Shown here one piece after another: positions 29,261 to 38,880 of a DNA stretch of 64,000 bases. A model generated the notes under the pieces. It was not told the DNA's origin, did no database searches, and saw nothing but the letters and a program-made list of their open reading frames with translations. The position numbers were made by a program, and so were the translations under genes. The first letter of the stretch is position 1. Every line of letters begins with the position of its first letter. This stretch comes from Corynebacterium sphenisci DSM 44792. GTDB taxonomy: Bacteria > Actinomycetota > Actinomycetes > Mycobacteriales > Mycobacteriaceae. The stretch covers positions 2,294,001-2,358,000 of the forward strand of contig NZ_CP009248.1 in the NCBI RefSeq assembly GCF_001941505.1, in the 5' to 3' direction.

Positions 29261-30330
29261 CAGGCGGATCCCCCTGCCGGCAGATAGAGGGCGCGCAGTG
29301 AATCACGCAGCGCGGGTTCCCCGTAGCGCGCCAGCAGCGGCGCCCATGCGGCGGCCGCGGCCGCAGGGTCCTCGAGTGCGGCCAGCACCGCGGCGGTGGC
29401 TCCGCCGGTGTCGCGGTAGCGCGCACCATCCGGGCATTCGTGGAGCGAGGGGATGTCCGGCACCACCACCGGCACCCCGATCCCGACGGCCTCCAGGACC
29501 GCCAACGGGAACCCGTCCTGGGAGGCGCAGTGCAGGTAGACGGAGAGGCCCGCCACCCGGCGGAGCACCTCGGCGCGGGGCAGCCACCCGGTGACCTCCA
29601 CCCCGGCGGCCACCAGCACCGCGCGCCCCGCGGGATCCCCGTCGCCGATCCAGATCATCCGCAACTCCGGCCGGCGCCGGCGCAATTCCCCGGCGACGGC
29701 GGCGAACATCTCGGGACGACGTTGCGGGGCTATCCGGGCGGCGATGCCGATGGTCGCGGGCGCATTGGGGGACCAGTCGACCTCGGCGGTGTTCGCGGCG
29801 GGCACCGCATTGCGCACCGGCCGGCGCCGAATCCACGGGTTGAGCCGGCCGAGCAGCTCATCCTCCCGGGTGGAGCAGCCGGCGAAGACCCCGGTGAGCG
29901 GGGACAGCGCAGTCTCCACCGCCGCATACCCGACCCGGCTGAGCCGGCTCCGGCTGGCGTCCTCCACGGCGAGGCCGTGCGGGGTGTACGCGATTCGGCG
30001 TCGCATCCCGGGCAGCCAGCCGGCGCCGAGCCGGGCATAGGCCCCGGCGAAGCTGGAATGGGCGTGGATGACGTCCGGGCGCCGCCGCCGCACCTGCCGG
30101 GTGACCTCGGCGATGGCGCCGCGGTGATCCTCCGGCAGCGGCAGCACCTCGGCGAAGAGCCCGGTGCCGGCGGCGTCGCCCACCGCCGCACCGCGTCGGG
30201 AGTTGGCCAACAGCAGATGATCGGCCTCCGGCACGAGCGCCGCATAGTGGCGGAGCATCGTCTCCACGCCACCGGCGTAGCACTCGGTGATGTGCAGCAC
30301 CCGGGGTCGCGCGCCGACCCGGCCGTCCAT
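29260..30330 (-). CDS. GT4-family glycosyltransferase (A)
   Basis: 356 residues, GT-B fold. ITECYAGGVETMLRHYAAL is the N-terminal glycine-rich loop; RRRPDVIHAHSSFAGAYARL, RRIAYTPHGLAVED and the C-terminal SQDGFPLAVLEAVGIGVPVVVPD (donor site) are characteristic. Second gene of the operon, right after the initiating phosphotransferase, so it is a good candidate for adding the second sugar of the repeat unit; that order is inference. TGATG overlaps at both ends. Confidence 0.9.
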   Translation of the reverse strand: MDGRVGARPRVLHITECYAGGVETMLRHYAALVPEADHLLLANSRRGAAVGDAAGTGLFAEVLPLPEDHRGAIAEVTRQVRRRRPDVIHAHSSFAGAYARLGAGWLPGMRRRIAYTPHGLAVEDASRSRLSRVGYAAVETALSPLTGVFAGCSTREDELLGRLNPWIRRRPVRNAVPAANTAEVDWSPNAPATIGIAARIAPQRRPEMFAAVAGELRRRRPELRMIWIGDGDPAGRAVLVAAGVEVTGWLPRAEVLRRVAGLSVYLHCASQDGFPLAVLEAVGIGVPVVVPDIPSLHECPDGARYRDTGGATAAVLAALEDPAAAAAAWAPLLARYGEPALRDSLRALYLPAGGSA

Positions 30331-32099
30331 CAGTAGGCCCCGTCCGAGCTGACCACTGCCCGCAGGGTGCGGAGCAGGATGGAGATGTCGAGGGCCATCG
30401 ACCAGTTGTCGATGTAGAGCAGGTCCAGGGAGATGGCCTCCTCGGCGGTGAGCCGGGAGCGTCCGGAGACCTGCCACAGGCCGGTGATCCCGGGTCGCAC
30501 GGTCTGCCGCATCCAAGCGTCCCGGTCGTATTCGGGGGTCTCCCGCGGCAGCGGGGGCCGGGGGCCGACCAGGGACATGGAGCCGCCGATCACGTTGAAC
30601 AGCTGGGGCAGCTCATCGATGCTGTAGCGCCGGATGAAGCCGCCCACCCGGGTGATCCGGGGATCGTCCTTGAGCTTGAACAGCAGCACCCCGCCCCCGC
30701 GTTCGGCGAGCATCGCGTCGATGCGCTCCTCGGCGTCGACGCACATGGAGCGGAACTTCCACATCGTGAATTCACGGCCGTCCCGGCCGATCCGCGGCGC
30801 CCGGTAGAACACCGGCCCGCCGTCACCACATTTCACCGCCAGGGCCGTGATCAGCAGCACCGGGGAGAAGAGGAGCACCAGCAGCAGCGCGACGCTGAGA
30901 TCGGCGCTGCGCTTGAGCAGCCCGTTGGCCCCGATGTTGCCTGGCCGAACCACCTTGAGCATGGCCAGGTCCCCGATCCGGGCGGCGCGCACCCGCTGCG
31001 GGTTCGCGGAGGCGAGGTTGGGGTAGAGGAAGACCGTCACCCCCATCGGGGCGAAGGTCCAGCTCATCCGGCGCAGCCACTCCTGGCCCACCGTGGAGGG
31101 GCACATCACGAAGACCTGGTCGATGTCGAGCTCGGTGAAGACGCCGGGGGTGAGCGCCTCCCGGCCGACCACGATGTCCTCGCCCTCGGGGGTGCACAAC
31201 CGCGGCTCATCGCCGTCGACGATGAGGTAGGCGACGATGCCGAGACCGGCCATCGGCTCCCGCCACTCCCGGCGGTCCCGGCGGCGGAACTGGCCGGGGG
31301 TGACCACCACCAGCTGACGGCCGGTGACGTCGCCGAGCATCCGGCGCAGGATGGGGCGGTTGAGCACCAGGTGGTTGAAGAGCAGCATCAGGTAGCCCAG
31401 GGGCAGCGCGATGAGCACATGCGGGCGCAGGTACTGCCAGCCCAGGGCCACGGAGAGGAAGGTGGGCACCCCGAAGGCGATCACGGTGGCCTCGGTGATC
31501 CGCAGCACCACGCCCTGCCGGTCCCGGTAGACGTCGTCGTCGAAGAGCCCCCGGGAGCGCAGCAGGGCCAGCCAGAACACGATGAAGGCCACCGCCAGGG
31601 GGACCTCCAGCATGCGCAGCGCCGCCGGGGCGATGTCGAGTTCGCGGACCAGCCAGGTGTCCTGGCACCAGTCGGTGCGCAGCAGCACCACCACCGCGAA
31701 GGCCAGCGCCAGGGAGAGCAGATCCAGCCAGCCGATCAGGATCGGGATCCGCTGCCGCCGGCGCCGGCGCTCCCAGTCCTCGATTTCGGTGGCGGCGTAG
31801 CCGGAGAGGTGGTCCCAGTCCAGGATGTCGCCCACCGCGCCGTGTCCCATGGCGCGGGATGATTCGCGGGGCTCCCGGGGCGTACCGATGTCGCGGGGCT
31901 CATGGCTGGTCCGGGGTGCGGTGCTGCGTCGGGGCGGCTCCCCGGCGGGTTCCCGGTGGCCGGTCGCGGCCGGCTCCCGGATGCCGGGCCGGTCGTCGCG
32001 TGTGGGGCGTGCGGCGGGGGATCCCGCCATCGTCTTGTCCCGCACCCTGCCTCTTCCCGTCGTCTCTGCTGTCGTCTGCGCCGTCGTCTCGTCGCTCAT
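30330..32099 (-). CDS. Undecaprenyl-phosphate glycosylphosphotransferase (WbaP/CpsE type)
   Basis: 589 residues, first gene of the polysaccharide operon. A disordered 100-residue N-terminus rich in Thr, Arg and Pro is followed by four TM segments, a soluble Rossmann-like part, a fifth TM (LSVALLLVLLFSPVLLITAL) and the catalytic PF02397-type domain: GPVFYRAPRIGRDGREF, MWKFRSMCVDAEER, SIDELPQLFNVIGGSMSLVG, PRPPLPRE and RPGITGLWQVSGRS. It loads the first sugar-1-phosphate onto the lipid carrier and so starts each repeat. The ATG at 32099 is the only good start; MAGSPAARP (residue 24) is an alternative. Confidence 0.93.
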   Translation of the reverse strand: MSDETTAQTTAETTGRGRVRDKTMAGSPAARPTRDDRPGIREPAATGHREPAGEPPRRSTAPRTSHEPRDIGTPREPRESSRAMGHGAVGDILDWDHLSGYAATEIEDWERRRRRQRIPILIGWLDLLSLALAFAVVVLLRTDWCQDTWLVRELDIAPAALRMLEVPLAVAFIVFWLALLRSRGLFDDDVYRDRQGVVLRITEATVIAFGVPTFLSVALGWQYLRPHVLIALPLGYLMLLFNHLVLNRPILRRMLGDVTGRQLVVVTPGQFRRRDRREWREPMAGLGIVAYLIVDGDEPRLCTPEGEDIVVGREALTPGVFTELDIDQVFVMCPSTVGQEWLRRMSWTFAPMGVTVFLYPNLASANPQRVRAARIGDLAMLKVVRPGNIGANGLLKRSADLSVALLLVLLFSPVLLITALAVKCGDGGPVFYRAPRIGRDGREFTMWKFRSMCVDAEERIDAMLAERGGGVLLFKLKDDPRITRVGGFIRRYSIDELPQLFNVIGGSMSLVGPRPPLPRETPEYDRDAWMRQTVRPGITGLWQVSGRSRLTAEEAISLDLLYIDNWSMALDISILLRTLRAVVSSDGAY

Positions 32100-32312
32100 C
32101 CCGAACCACGGGGCGCATCCGCCTCACATGGCCCGGCCACCGGGCCGGCGGCATGGCTACGCGGCGGAACACCGTCCGCGCTATGCATGAAACTGGACAG
32201 CCCGTGGGCTGGCAAGGGCTGTAACACGTAGGAAACACTTGCCTACCCCCGCAGCGCCCCCATCCCGCGCCACCTGCGGCGCTGTTGCGGATTCGTCACG
32301 CAGTTCAGCATC
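32100..32312. promoter_or_regulatory. Divergent promoter region, polysaccharide operon/mrp operon
   Basis: 213 bases, noticeably richer in A/T than the coding DNA. It holds an inverted repeat GGCAAG (32211-32216) and CTTGCC (32238-32243) around a 21-base centre that includes GTAACACGTAGGAAACA, and a CCGGCCACCGGGCCGG-type repeat near 32132-32147. A convincing -35/-10 pair could not be fixed for either side. No small ORF is supported here. Confidence 0.4.
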
Positions 32313-35300
32313 ATGGGGGCCATGACCGTCCTCATCTGCCTGCTGCTCGCCGTCGCGGCGCTGGCACCGGGGACGATCCACCGGCTGGGCACCCGCGGCT
32401 TCCCGCTGCTGGCGCTCCCGCTGGCCGGGGGCGCCGCGTGGACCGCCGCCCGGCTGGTCGAGCTCGGCCGCGGCGCCGCCCCGCGCGCCGAGGCCACCAC
32501 CTGGGTACCCACCCTGCACCTGGACATCACCCTGCGGCTGGGCCCCCTGGAGGCGCTCTTCGGCACCCTGGTGCTCACCATCGGCACGCTCATCCTCGTC
32601 TACTGCACCGGGTACTTCCCCGATCCCCCGCCGGGCCGGCGCCGCCGGCTGGGCGCCTTCGCCGCCCAGCTCACCGGCTTCGCCGCGGCCATGTACGGCC
32701 TGGTCGTCGCCGACTCGATGCTCCTGATGTACGTGTTCTGGGAGCTCACCTCGGTGCTGTCCTTCCTGCTCGTCGGCTACTACGCGGAACGGGCCAGCTC
32801 CCGGCGGGCGGCGGTGCAGGCGCTGCTGGTGACCACCCTCGGCGGCCTGGTCATGCTCATCGGCATCGTGCTGATGGGGCACAGCACCGGGATCTGGTCC
32901 TTCTCCGAGCTCACCGCCCCCGGGGCGCTCGACGCGGCGACCACCGGCGGCGGCGCGGTGGCCGTGGCGGTGGTGCTGCTCATCATCGGCGCGCTGTCCA
33001 AGTCCGCGATCGCGCCGCTGCACTTCTGGCTGCCCGGGGCGATGGCCGCGCCCACCCCGGTGTCCGCCTTCCTGCACTCGGCGGCGATGGTCAAGGCCGG
33101 GGTGTTCCTGGTCGCCCGGCTCTCCCCGGTCTTCGCCGGCACCGGCTCCTGGCATCTCGCGATCCTGCCGCTGGGCCTGCTCACCATGGTGATGGCCGGC
33201 TGGATGGCCCTGCGGCAGACCGATCTGAAGCTCATCCTCGCCTACGGCACGGTCAGCCAGCTCGGCTTCATCATGACCGTCACCGCGGTGGGCACCCGGG
33301 CGGCGCTGCTCGCCGGGCTGGCCCTGACCTTCGGCCACGCCCTGTTCAAGGCGGCGCTGTTCATGGTCGCCGGGGCGGTGGACCACACCACCGGCACCCG
33401 GGACATCCGGCGGCTGTCCGGGCTCGGCGGGCGCTCCCGGCGGCTGGCCGGGATCGCCGCCCTGGCCGGGGCCTCGATGGCCGGGCTGCCGCCGCTGTTC
33501 GGCTTCGTGGCCAAGGAGCAGGCGATCTCCGCGGTGCTCGACGCCGAGCCGCTGGCCGGCATGCCCGGGGTGTTCACCGCCGCCGGGATCGTGGTCGGCT
33601 CCATCCTCACCGTCGCCTACACCCTGCATCTGCTGCACGGCGCCTTCGCGGACAAGCCCGCCGACCACCCCAGCGGCGGCGGGGTCTCCGCGGCGGTGGC
33701 CGCGATGGGCCGGCCCTCCCGGTGGATGCTGGTGCCGGCCGCCCTGCCCGCCCTGGCCGGGGTGGCCGCGGGACTGGCCCCCGGCGCCGCCGACGCGGCC
33801 TTCGCGATCCACCTGGACCGGGCGCTGCCGGAGCCGGCGCCACCGCATCTGGCGCTGTGGCACGGCCCCGGGGCGGCGGTGGCGCTGACCGCGGTGATCC
33901 TGGGCACCGGCTACCTGATGTTCCGGCTGCGCGCCCTGGTGCGCCGGCTGGCCTTCGCCAAACCCGCCCTCGGCGACGCCGACGCGCTCTACGACGCCAC
34001 CCTGGACGCCGCCCGCCGGCTGTCCCTGCGCGCCACCGCCTCCACCCAGCGCGGTTCGCTGCCGATGACCGAGGCGATCATCCTCGGCGTGCTGATCGTG
34101 GTGCCGGTGGCCGCCCTGGTCCTCGGCGATCGCGATGACCTGGTGATGCGGCCCTGGTCGGCGCCCGGCCAGGGCGCGGCGGCGCTCATCATGGTGCTCG
34201 CCGCGCTGGCGGCCACCCGCACCGGCAACCGGCTCACCGGGGTGATCCTGGTCGGGGTCACCGGCTACTGCCTGGGCATCCTCTTCGCCCTGGCCGGCGC
34301 CCCGGACCTGGCGCTGACCCAGCTGCTCGTGGAGACCATGACCGTGGTGGTCTTCGTGCTGGTGCTGCGCACCCTGCCGGCCCGCGCCCCGGACCCGGGC
34401 CCGGAGTGGCTGCGCGCCCGGGCCTGGCTGGCCGTCGGCGTCGGCGTGGCCGTCGCCGTCCTCGGCGCCTTCGCCCTGGCCGCCCGGCGCGCCGCCCCGG
34501 TCTCCGCGCCGGTGCCGGAGCTGGCGGAGACCATCGCGCACGGCAAGAACGCGGTGAACGTGCTGCTGGTGGACATCCGCGCCTGGGACACCTTCGGGGA
34601 GATCTCGGTGCTGGTGATCGCCGCGGTGGGCATCGCCTCCCTGGTGTTCCGCACGCACACGGTGCATTCGCTGCCCCGGGTGGAGTCCGGCCGCTCCCGG
34701 CGGGATCGCCGCGCCGATCCGCGCTGGCTGACCACCTCCGGCTCCCCGGTGGACCGGGGCCGCCGGCCGCTGATGGTGACCGTGGTCACCCGCTTCCTCT
34801 TCCCCTCCATGATGGTGCTCTCCGCCTACCTCTTCTTCGCCGGGCACAACGCCCCCGGCGGCGGTTTCGCCGGCGGCCTGGTCGCCGCGCTGGCGCTGAC
34901 CCTGCGCTACCTGGCCGGGGGCCGCTGGGAGCTCGCCGAGGCGATGCCGGTGTCCACCGACGCGCTGCTCGGCGGGGGGCTCACCCTGGCCGCGGCCTCG
35001 GTGGCCTGGCCGATGGCGCTGGGCCGGCCGCCGCTGGCCTCGGATCTGCTCACCGTGCGGCTGCCCGGGATCGGGGAGGTCACCGTGGTCAGCGCGCTGT
35101 TCTTCGACGCCGGGGTGTACCTGATCGTGATCGGGGCGGTGCTCTACATCCTGCGCTCCCTGGGCGGCCGGCTGGACGTGGAGGCCGAGCGGCGCGCGGA
35201 GCGGGCCCGCTCGCGCCGGGTGACCCTGACCAAGCTGGGCCGCACCCGGCAGTACCGGGCGGGTGCGGAGCGCGCCGCGCGCCGGCTGCTCGACGGCGGC

Positions 35301-35360
35301 GCCGGGGCGGCCGACGCCACCGGGGCGCCCGGTGCGGCCGGGGGCGGTGGCGGCCGATGA
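32313..35360 (+). CDS. mrpA: Mrp antiporter subunit A with fused MrpB (MnhA-type)
   Basis: 1015 residues, about twenty TM segments. The first 500 residues match the ND5/NuoL-like antiporter module (VFWELTSVLSFLLVGYY with the key Glu; KSAIAPLHFWLPGAMAAPTPVSAFLHSA; LILAYGTVSQLGFI). The next part is the MrpA-specific extension (ALTQLLVETMTVVVFVLVLR). The last 200 residues (PSMMVLSAYLFFAGHNAPGG...) are an MrpB domain, so a separate mrpB is not needed. It exchanges Na+ or K+ for H+ across the membrane with subunits C-G. ATG 32322 (MTVLICLL) is an equally possible start. Stop overlaps mrpC (ATGA). Confidence 0.93.
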   Translation: MGAMTVLICLLLAVAALAPGTIHRLGTRGFPLLALPLAGGAAWTAARLVELGRGAAPRAEATTWVPTLHLDITLRLGPLEALFGTLVLTIGTLILVYCTGYFPDPPPGRRRRLGAFAAQLTGFAAAMYGLVVADSMLLMYVFWELTSVLSFLLVGYYAERASSRRAAVQALLVTTLGGLVMLIGIVLMGHSTGIWSFSELTAPGALDAATTGGGAVAVAVVLLIIGALSKSAIAPLHFWLPGAMAAPTPVSAFLHSAAMVKAGVFLVARLSPVFAGTGSWHLAILPLGLLTMVMAGWMALRQTDLKLILAYGTVSQLGFIMTVTAVGTRAALLAGLALTFGHALFKAALFMVAGAVDHTTGTRDIRRLSGLGGRSRRLAGIAALAGASMAGLPPLFGFVAKEQAISAVLDAEPLAGMPGVFTAAGIVVGSILTVAYTLHLLHGAFADKPADHPSGGGVSAAVAAMGRPSRWMLVPAALPALAGVAAGLAPGAADAAFAIHLDRALPEPAPPHLALWHGPGAAVALTAVILGTGYLMFRLRALVRRLAFAKPALGDADALYDATLDAARRLSLRATASTQRGSLPMTEAIILGVLIVVPVAALVLGDRDDLVMRPWSAPGQGAAALIMVLAALAATRTGNRLTGVILVGVTGYCLGILFALAGAPDLALTQLLVETMTVVVFVLVLRTLPARAPDPGPEWLRARAWLAVGVGVAVAVLGAFALAARRAAPVSAPVPELAETIAHGKNAVNVLLVDIRAWDTFGEISVLVIAAVGIASLVFRTHTVHSLPRVESGRSRRDRRADPRWLTTSGSPVDRGRRPLMVTVVTRFLFPSMMVLSAYLFFAGHNAPGGGFAGGLVAALALTLRYLAGGRWELAEAMPVSTDALLGGGLTLAAASVAWPMALGRPPLASDLLTVRLPGIGEVTVVSALFFDAGVYLIVIGAVLYILRSLGGRLDVEAERRAERARSRRVTLTKLGRTRQYRAGAERAARRLLDGGAGAADATGAPGAAGGGGGR

Positions 35361-35854
35361 TCATCGACTTCGCGGGGCTGGCCGCGGTGGGCGTCCTCGT
35401 CGCCTGCGGCGTGTACCTGCTGCTGGACCGGGCGATCACCCGGATGCTGATGGGCCTGATGCTCCTGGGCAACGGGGTGAACCTGCTGATCCTGCTCACC
35501 GCCGGCGATCCCGGCGCCCCGCCGATCCTGGGCCGGGGCTCCCTGGTGCACGACCGGGCCGCGGATCCGCTGCCGCAGGCGCTCATCCTCACCGCGATCG
35601 TGATCATGATGGGCATGAGCGCGTTCATCCTGGCCCTGGCCTACCGGCAGCACCGGTACCGGGTGGGCGACCGGATCCAGGACGACCGGGCGGACCGGGA
35701 GCTGGCCCGGCGCCGCGCCGACGACCCGACCGCGGCCCCGGATCACGACAAGTCGGCGGACCCGGCCACCGGCCGGCCCACCGACGCCGGGGACCGGTTC
35801 GGCCCGGAGAGCTTCGAGGCGCCGGTGCGGGAGGGGGATCCCGATGAGCCCTGA
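35357..35854 (+). CDS. mrpC: Mrp antiporter subunit C (NuoK-like)
   Basis: 165 residues. Three TM segments: LAAVGVLVACGVYLLLDRAI, MLMGLMLLGNGVNLLILLTA (NuoK-like with LLGNGVNL) and QALILTAIVIMMGMSAFILALAY. A charged tail of 50 residues follows that is longer than usual. It overlaps mrpA by four bases and mrpD by eleven. Confidence 0.93.
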   Translation: MIIDFAGLAAVGVLVACGVYLLLDRAITRMLMGLMLLGNGVNLLILLTAGDPGAPPILGRGSLVHDRAADPLPQALILTAIVIMMGMSAFILALAYRQHRYRVGDRIQDDRADRELARRRADDPTAAPDHDKSADPATGRPTDAGDRFGPESFEAPVREGDPDEP

Positions 35855-37538
35855 TGCGCTGATCCTGGCCCTGATCCCGATGCCGGTGCTGCTGCCGGCC
35901 GCCGCCGCCGGGGCCTCGCTGCTGCTGTCCCGGCGGCCCCGGGCGCAGCAGGCGCTGAGCCTGTTCGCGCTGTCCGCCCTCCTGGTGCTCGCCCCGGCGC
36001 TGGTGTACCTGGTGCAGGTGCACGGCATCCACACGGTGCAGGTGGGCGGCTGGAACTCCCCGGTGGGGATCACCCTGGTCGCCGACGGGCTGTCCACGGT
36101 GATGGTCGCGGTGAGCCAGCTGGTGCTCTTCGCGGTGTTCCTCTTCGGCATCGGCCAGGGCATCCGCGACGGCGACGACGATGACCCGATCTCGGTGTTC
36201 GTGCCCAGCTACCTGCTGCTCAACATGGGCGTGTCCATGGCCTTCCTGGCCGGGGACCTGTTCAACATGTACGTCGGCTTCGAGGTGCTGCTGGTGGCCT
36301 CCTATGTGCTGCTCACCCTGGGCGCCTCCGCGCAGCGGATCCGCGCCGGGGTGAGCTACGTGGTGGTCAACATGCTCTCCTCCACGGTGTTCCTGCTGGC
36401 CATCGCCCTGGTCTACGCGGCGGTGGGCACGGTGAACTTCGCCCATGCCTCGATCCGGATGGAGGCGCTGCCGCAGGGCACCCGCACCGCCATCTTCGGG
36501 GTGCTGCTGGTGGCCTTCGCGGTGAAGGCGGCGGTGTTCCCGATGTCCTCCTGGCTGCCGGACTCCTACCCCACCGCCCCGTCCACGGTCACCGCGGTCT
36601 TCGCCGGGCTGCTCACCAAGGTCGGCGTGTACGCGATCATCCGGGCCCGCTCGGTGCTCTTCCCCGACGGCTCCCTCGACGGGCTGCTGCTGTGGGCGGG
36701 GCTGGCCACCATGCTCATGGGCATCCTCGGCGCGATGGCGCAGACCGACATCAAGCGGCTGCTGTCCTTCACCCTGGTCAGCCACATCGGCTACATGATC
36801 TTCGGCATCGCCCTGGGCAACGCCCGGGGCATGTCCGGGGCGATCTTCTACGCGGTGCACCACATCCTGGTGCAGACCGCGCTGTTCCTCGTGGTGGGCC
36901 TCATCGAGCGCCAGGCGGGCTCGTCCTCGCTGCGCCGGCTGGGCGGGCTGGCGAAGGCCTCCCCGGCGCTGGCGGTGCTGTTCCTGCTGCCGGCGCTGAA
37001 CCTCGGCGGGGTGCCGCCCTTCTCCGGTTTCCTCGGCAAGGTGGCGCTCATCATCGCCGGGGCGGAGAACGGCTCCGCCACCGCCTGGGTGCTCGTCGCC
37101 GGCTCCGTGGCGACCTCCCTGCTCACCCTGTACACGATGGTGCTGGTGTGGTCGAAGGTGTTCTGGCGGGATCGCTCCGACGCCCCGGAGGGCGATGTGG
37201 CGCTGGCCCGGCCACTGGCGCTGCGGGAGAACCCGCGCTACGTCAGCTACGCCGAGCGCGCCGACGTCGGCCGGATGCCGGTGTCCATGGTGGCGCCCAC
37301 CGCGCTGCTGGTCGCCGCCTCCCTGGCGGTGACCGTGCTCGCCGGGCCGCTGGTGGCGATCGCCGACCGGGCGGCGGCCAACGTCGCCGACGTGGACGGC
37401 TACCGGGCGGCGGTGCTCGGGGTGCAGGACCCCGCCCAGCAGGCGGAGGTGCTCGAACCCGGGCGCACCCTGCACCCGGCCGGCGACGCCGACCAGGCGG
37501 GCCGTTCGGTGGGCGCCCGGCGGGAGGGGGCGCGATGA
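35844..37538 (+). CDS. mrpD: Mrp antiporter subunit D (ND2/ND4-like)
   Basis: 564 residues with about fourteen TM segments. Proton-translocating antiporter features: LFNMYVGFEVLLVASYVLL (TM5 Glu), FAVKAAVFPMSSWLPDSYPTAPSTVTAVFAGLLTKVGVYAI (TM7 Lys) and RLLSFTLVSHIGYMIFGIAL. MrpD and MrpA are the two large ion-moving subunits. The start at ATG 35844 lies within the end of mrpC and GGAGGGGGATCC precedes it. Confidence 0.94.
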   Translation: MSPDALILALIPMPVLLPAAAAGASLLLSRRPRAQQALSLFALSALLVLAPALVYLVQVHGIHTVQVGGWNSPVGITLVADGLSTVMVAVSQLVLFAVFLFGIGQGIRDGDDDDPISVFVPSYLLLNMGVSMAFLAGDLFNMYVGFEVLLVASYVLLTLGASAQRIRAGVSYVVVNMLSSTVFLLAIALVYAAVGTVNFAHASIRMEALPQGTRTAIFGVLLVAFAVKAAVFPMSSWLPDSYPTAPSTVTAVFAGLLTKVGVYAIIRARSVLFPDGSLDGLLLWAGLATMLMGILGAMAQTDIKRLLSFTLVSHIGYMIFGIALGNARGMSGAIFYAVHHILVQTALFLVVGLIERQAGSSSLRRLGGLAKASPALAVLFLLPALNLGGVPPFSGFLGKVALIIAGAENGSATAWVLVAGSVATSLLTLYTMVLVWSKVFWRDRSDAPEGDVALARPLALRENPRYVSYAERADVGRMPVSMVAPTALLVAASLAVTVLAGPLVAIADRAAANVADVDGYRAAVLGVQDPAQQAEVLEPGRTLHPAGDADQAGRSVGARREGAR

Positions 37539-38176
37539 GCGGGCTCCGGTGGCGGGATCGGCGCGGTGCGGCGGGGGCCCCGGCGGCCCGGGTGCGCCGG
37601 GCCCGGCCCTCGGCGCTGATGTTCGCCTGGCTGGTGGCGATGTGGCTGCTGCTGTGGGGGGAGGCCACCACCGCGAACCTGCTCTCCGGGGTGGCGGTGG
37701 CCGCGGCGGTGAGCCTGGCGCTGCCGATGCCGCGGGTGCCGGTGCGCGCCATCGACGTGAACTGGCCGGCGATGGCCACCCTGGCGGCGACCTTCGCGAT
37801 CGACTTCACCCGGGCCTCGCTGTCCGTGGCCTGGCTGGCGGTGCGCCGCGCCGACCCGCCGCCCTCGGCGATCGTGCGCACCCCGATGCGCACCCGCGAC
37901 GATCTCACCCTGGCCACCGCGGTGGCCCTGATCAACCTGCAGCCCGGCGGGATCGTCACCGACATCGACAAACGCGCCGGGATGCTCACCATGCACATCC
38001 TGGACGGCTCCTCCACCGGCCGGATCGACGCCACCCTGGGCCAGCTCGCCGCGATGGAGCGGCGGGTGATCCGCGCCTTCGAGGACCGCGACCCCGCCGA
38101 CGGGGCCGCCGACGCCGCCGGCGCCGCCGGGCGGGTCGGCCACGACCATGCCGCGATCCGGGAGGGCCGCCGATGA
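37535..38176 (+). CDS. mrpE: Mrp antiporter subunit E
   Basis: 213 residues. A basic N-terminus leads into two hydrophobic helices (LMFAWLVAMWLLLWGEATTANLL and LLSGVAVAAAVSLALPMP), then the MrpE-type soluble part RTRDDLTLATAVALINLQPGG, IVTDIDKRAGMLTMHILD. The start at ATG 37535 overlaps mrpD by four bases and has GGAGG at 37524-37528. Confidence 0.9.
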   Translation: MSGLRWRDRRGAAGAPAARVRRARPSALMFAWLVAMWLLLWGEATTANLLSGVAVAAAVSLALPMPRVPVRAIDVNWPAMATLAATFAIDFTRASLSVAWLAVRRADPPPSAIVRTPMRTRDDLTLATAVALINLQPGGIVTDIDKRAGMLTMHILDGSSTGRIDATLGQLAAMERRVIRAFEDRDPADGAADAAGAAGRVGHDHAAIREGRR

Positions 38177-38490
38177 GCATGCACGCCTACCACCTCGCCC
38201 TGGCCCTCGCCGCCGGGATCTACCTGGTCGCCGCGCTGCTCACGCTGGGCCGGCTGCTCGCCGGGCCGAACAGCCTGGACCGGCTGGTCAGCCTGGACTC
38301 CCTGATCGCGATGATGCAGGGCCTGCTCGCCGCGTACATCGCCTGGACCATGGACACCTCCTGGGCCTACCCGATGCTGGTGATCGCGCTGCTGGGCTTC
38401 ATCGGCTCCCTGGCGGTGGCCCGGTTCCGGGTGCCCGACGACCGCGGCGGCGGCAAGGCCGCCGCCCCCGGCACCGGGAAGGAGGCCTGA
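38173..38490 (+). CDS. mrpF: Mrp antiporter subunit F
   Basis: 105 residues with three TM helices; the motif GPNSLDRLVSLDSL after the first helix is the MrpF signature. Overlaps mrpE (ATGA). Needed for assembly of the antiporter complex in the membrane. Confidence 0.92.
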   Translation: MSMHAYHLALALAAGIYLVAALLTLGRLLAGPNSLDRLVSLDSLIAMMQGLLAAYIAWTMDTSWAYPMLVIALLGFIGSLAVARFRVPDDRGGGKAAAPGTGKEA

Positions 38491-38491
38491 G

Positions 38492-38863
38492 ATGGCCCTC
38501 GCCGCCGATCTGCTCACCCTGGTCCTGATCCTCCTCGGGGCCCTGTTCAGCCTCTCCGCGGCCCTGGGCATGGTGCGCTTCCGCGACTCCATCGCCCGGA
38601 TGCACGCCTCCTCCAAACCGCAGACCATGGGCCTGCTGCTCACCCTCGCCGGGGTGATCGGGCATCTGCTGCTGCACTCCGGCGGCGGCGCCCAGATCCG
38701 CGGCGATATCGGCATGCTGGTGCTCACCGGCCTGTTCGCCCTGGCCACCGCCCCGGTGGTGAGCAACCGCACCGCCAGCGTGGCCAAGCGCGAGGGCCTG
38801 GTGGACCGCACCCGGCTCTCCCGGGACGACGAGGCCGCCGACCCCGGGCGGCGCCGCCGCTGA
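38492..38863 (+). CDS. mrpG: Mrp antiporter subunit G
   Basis: 123 residues with three TM helices; [25 protein letters not shown] is split across the first loop and second helix and is typical of MrpG (RFPDxxxRxHAxxKxxTxG). Last gene of the seven-subunit operon; GGAGG of mrpF's end serves as ribosome site. A hairpin follows. Confidence 0.92.
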   Translation: MALAADLLTLVLILLGALFSLSAALGMVRFRDSIARMHASSKPQTMGLLLTLAGVIGHLLLHSGGGAQIRGDIGMLVLTGLFALATAPVVSNRTASVAKREGLVDRTRLSRDDEAADPGRRRR

Positions 38864-38880
38864 GCGCGCCCCCGCCGGAT

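Noticed and set aside
32181..34847. 888-codon minus-strand frame opposite mrpA
   Set aside because: Gly/Gln/His/Arg-rich translation without domains; shadow of mrpA.
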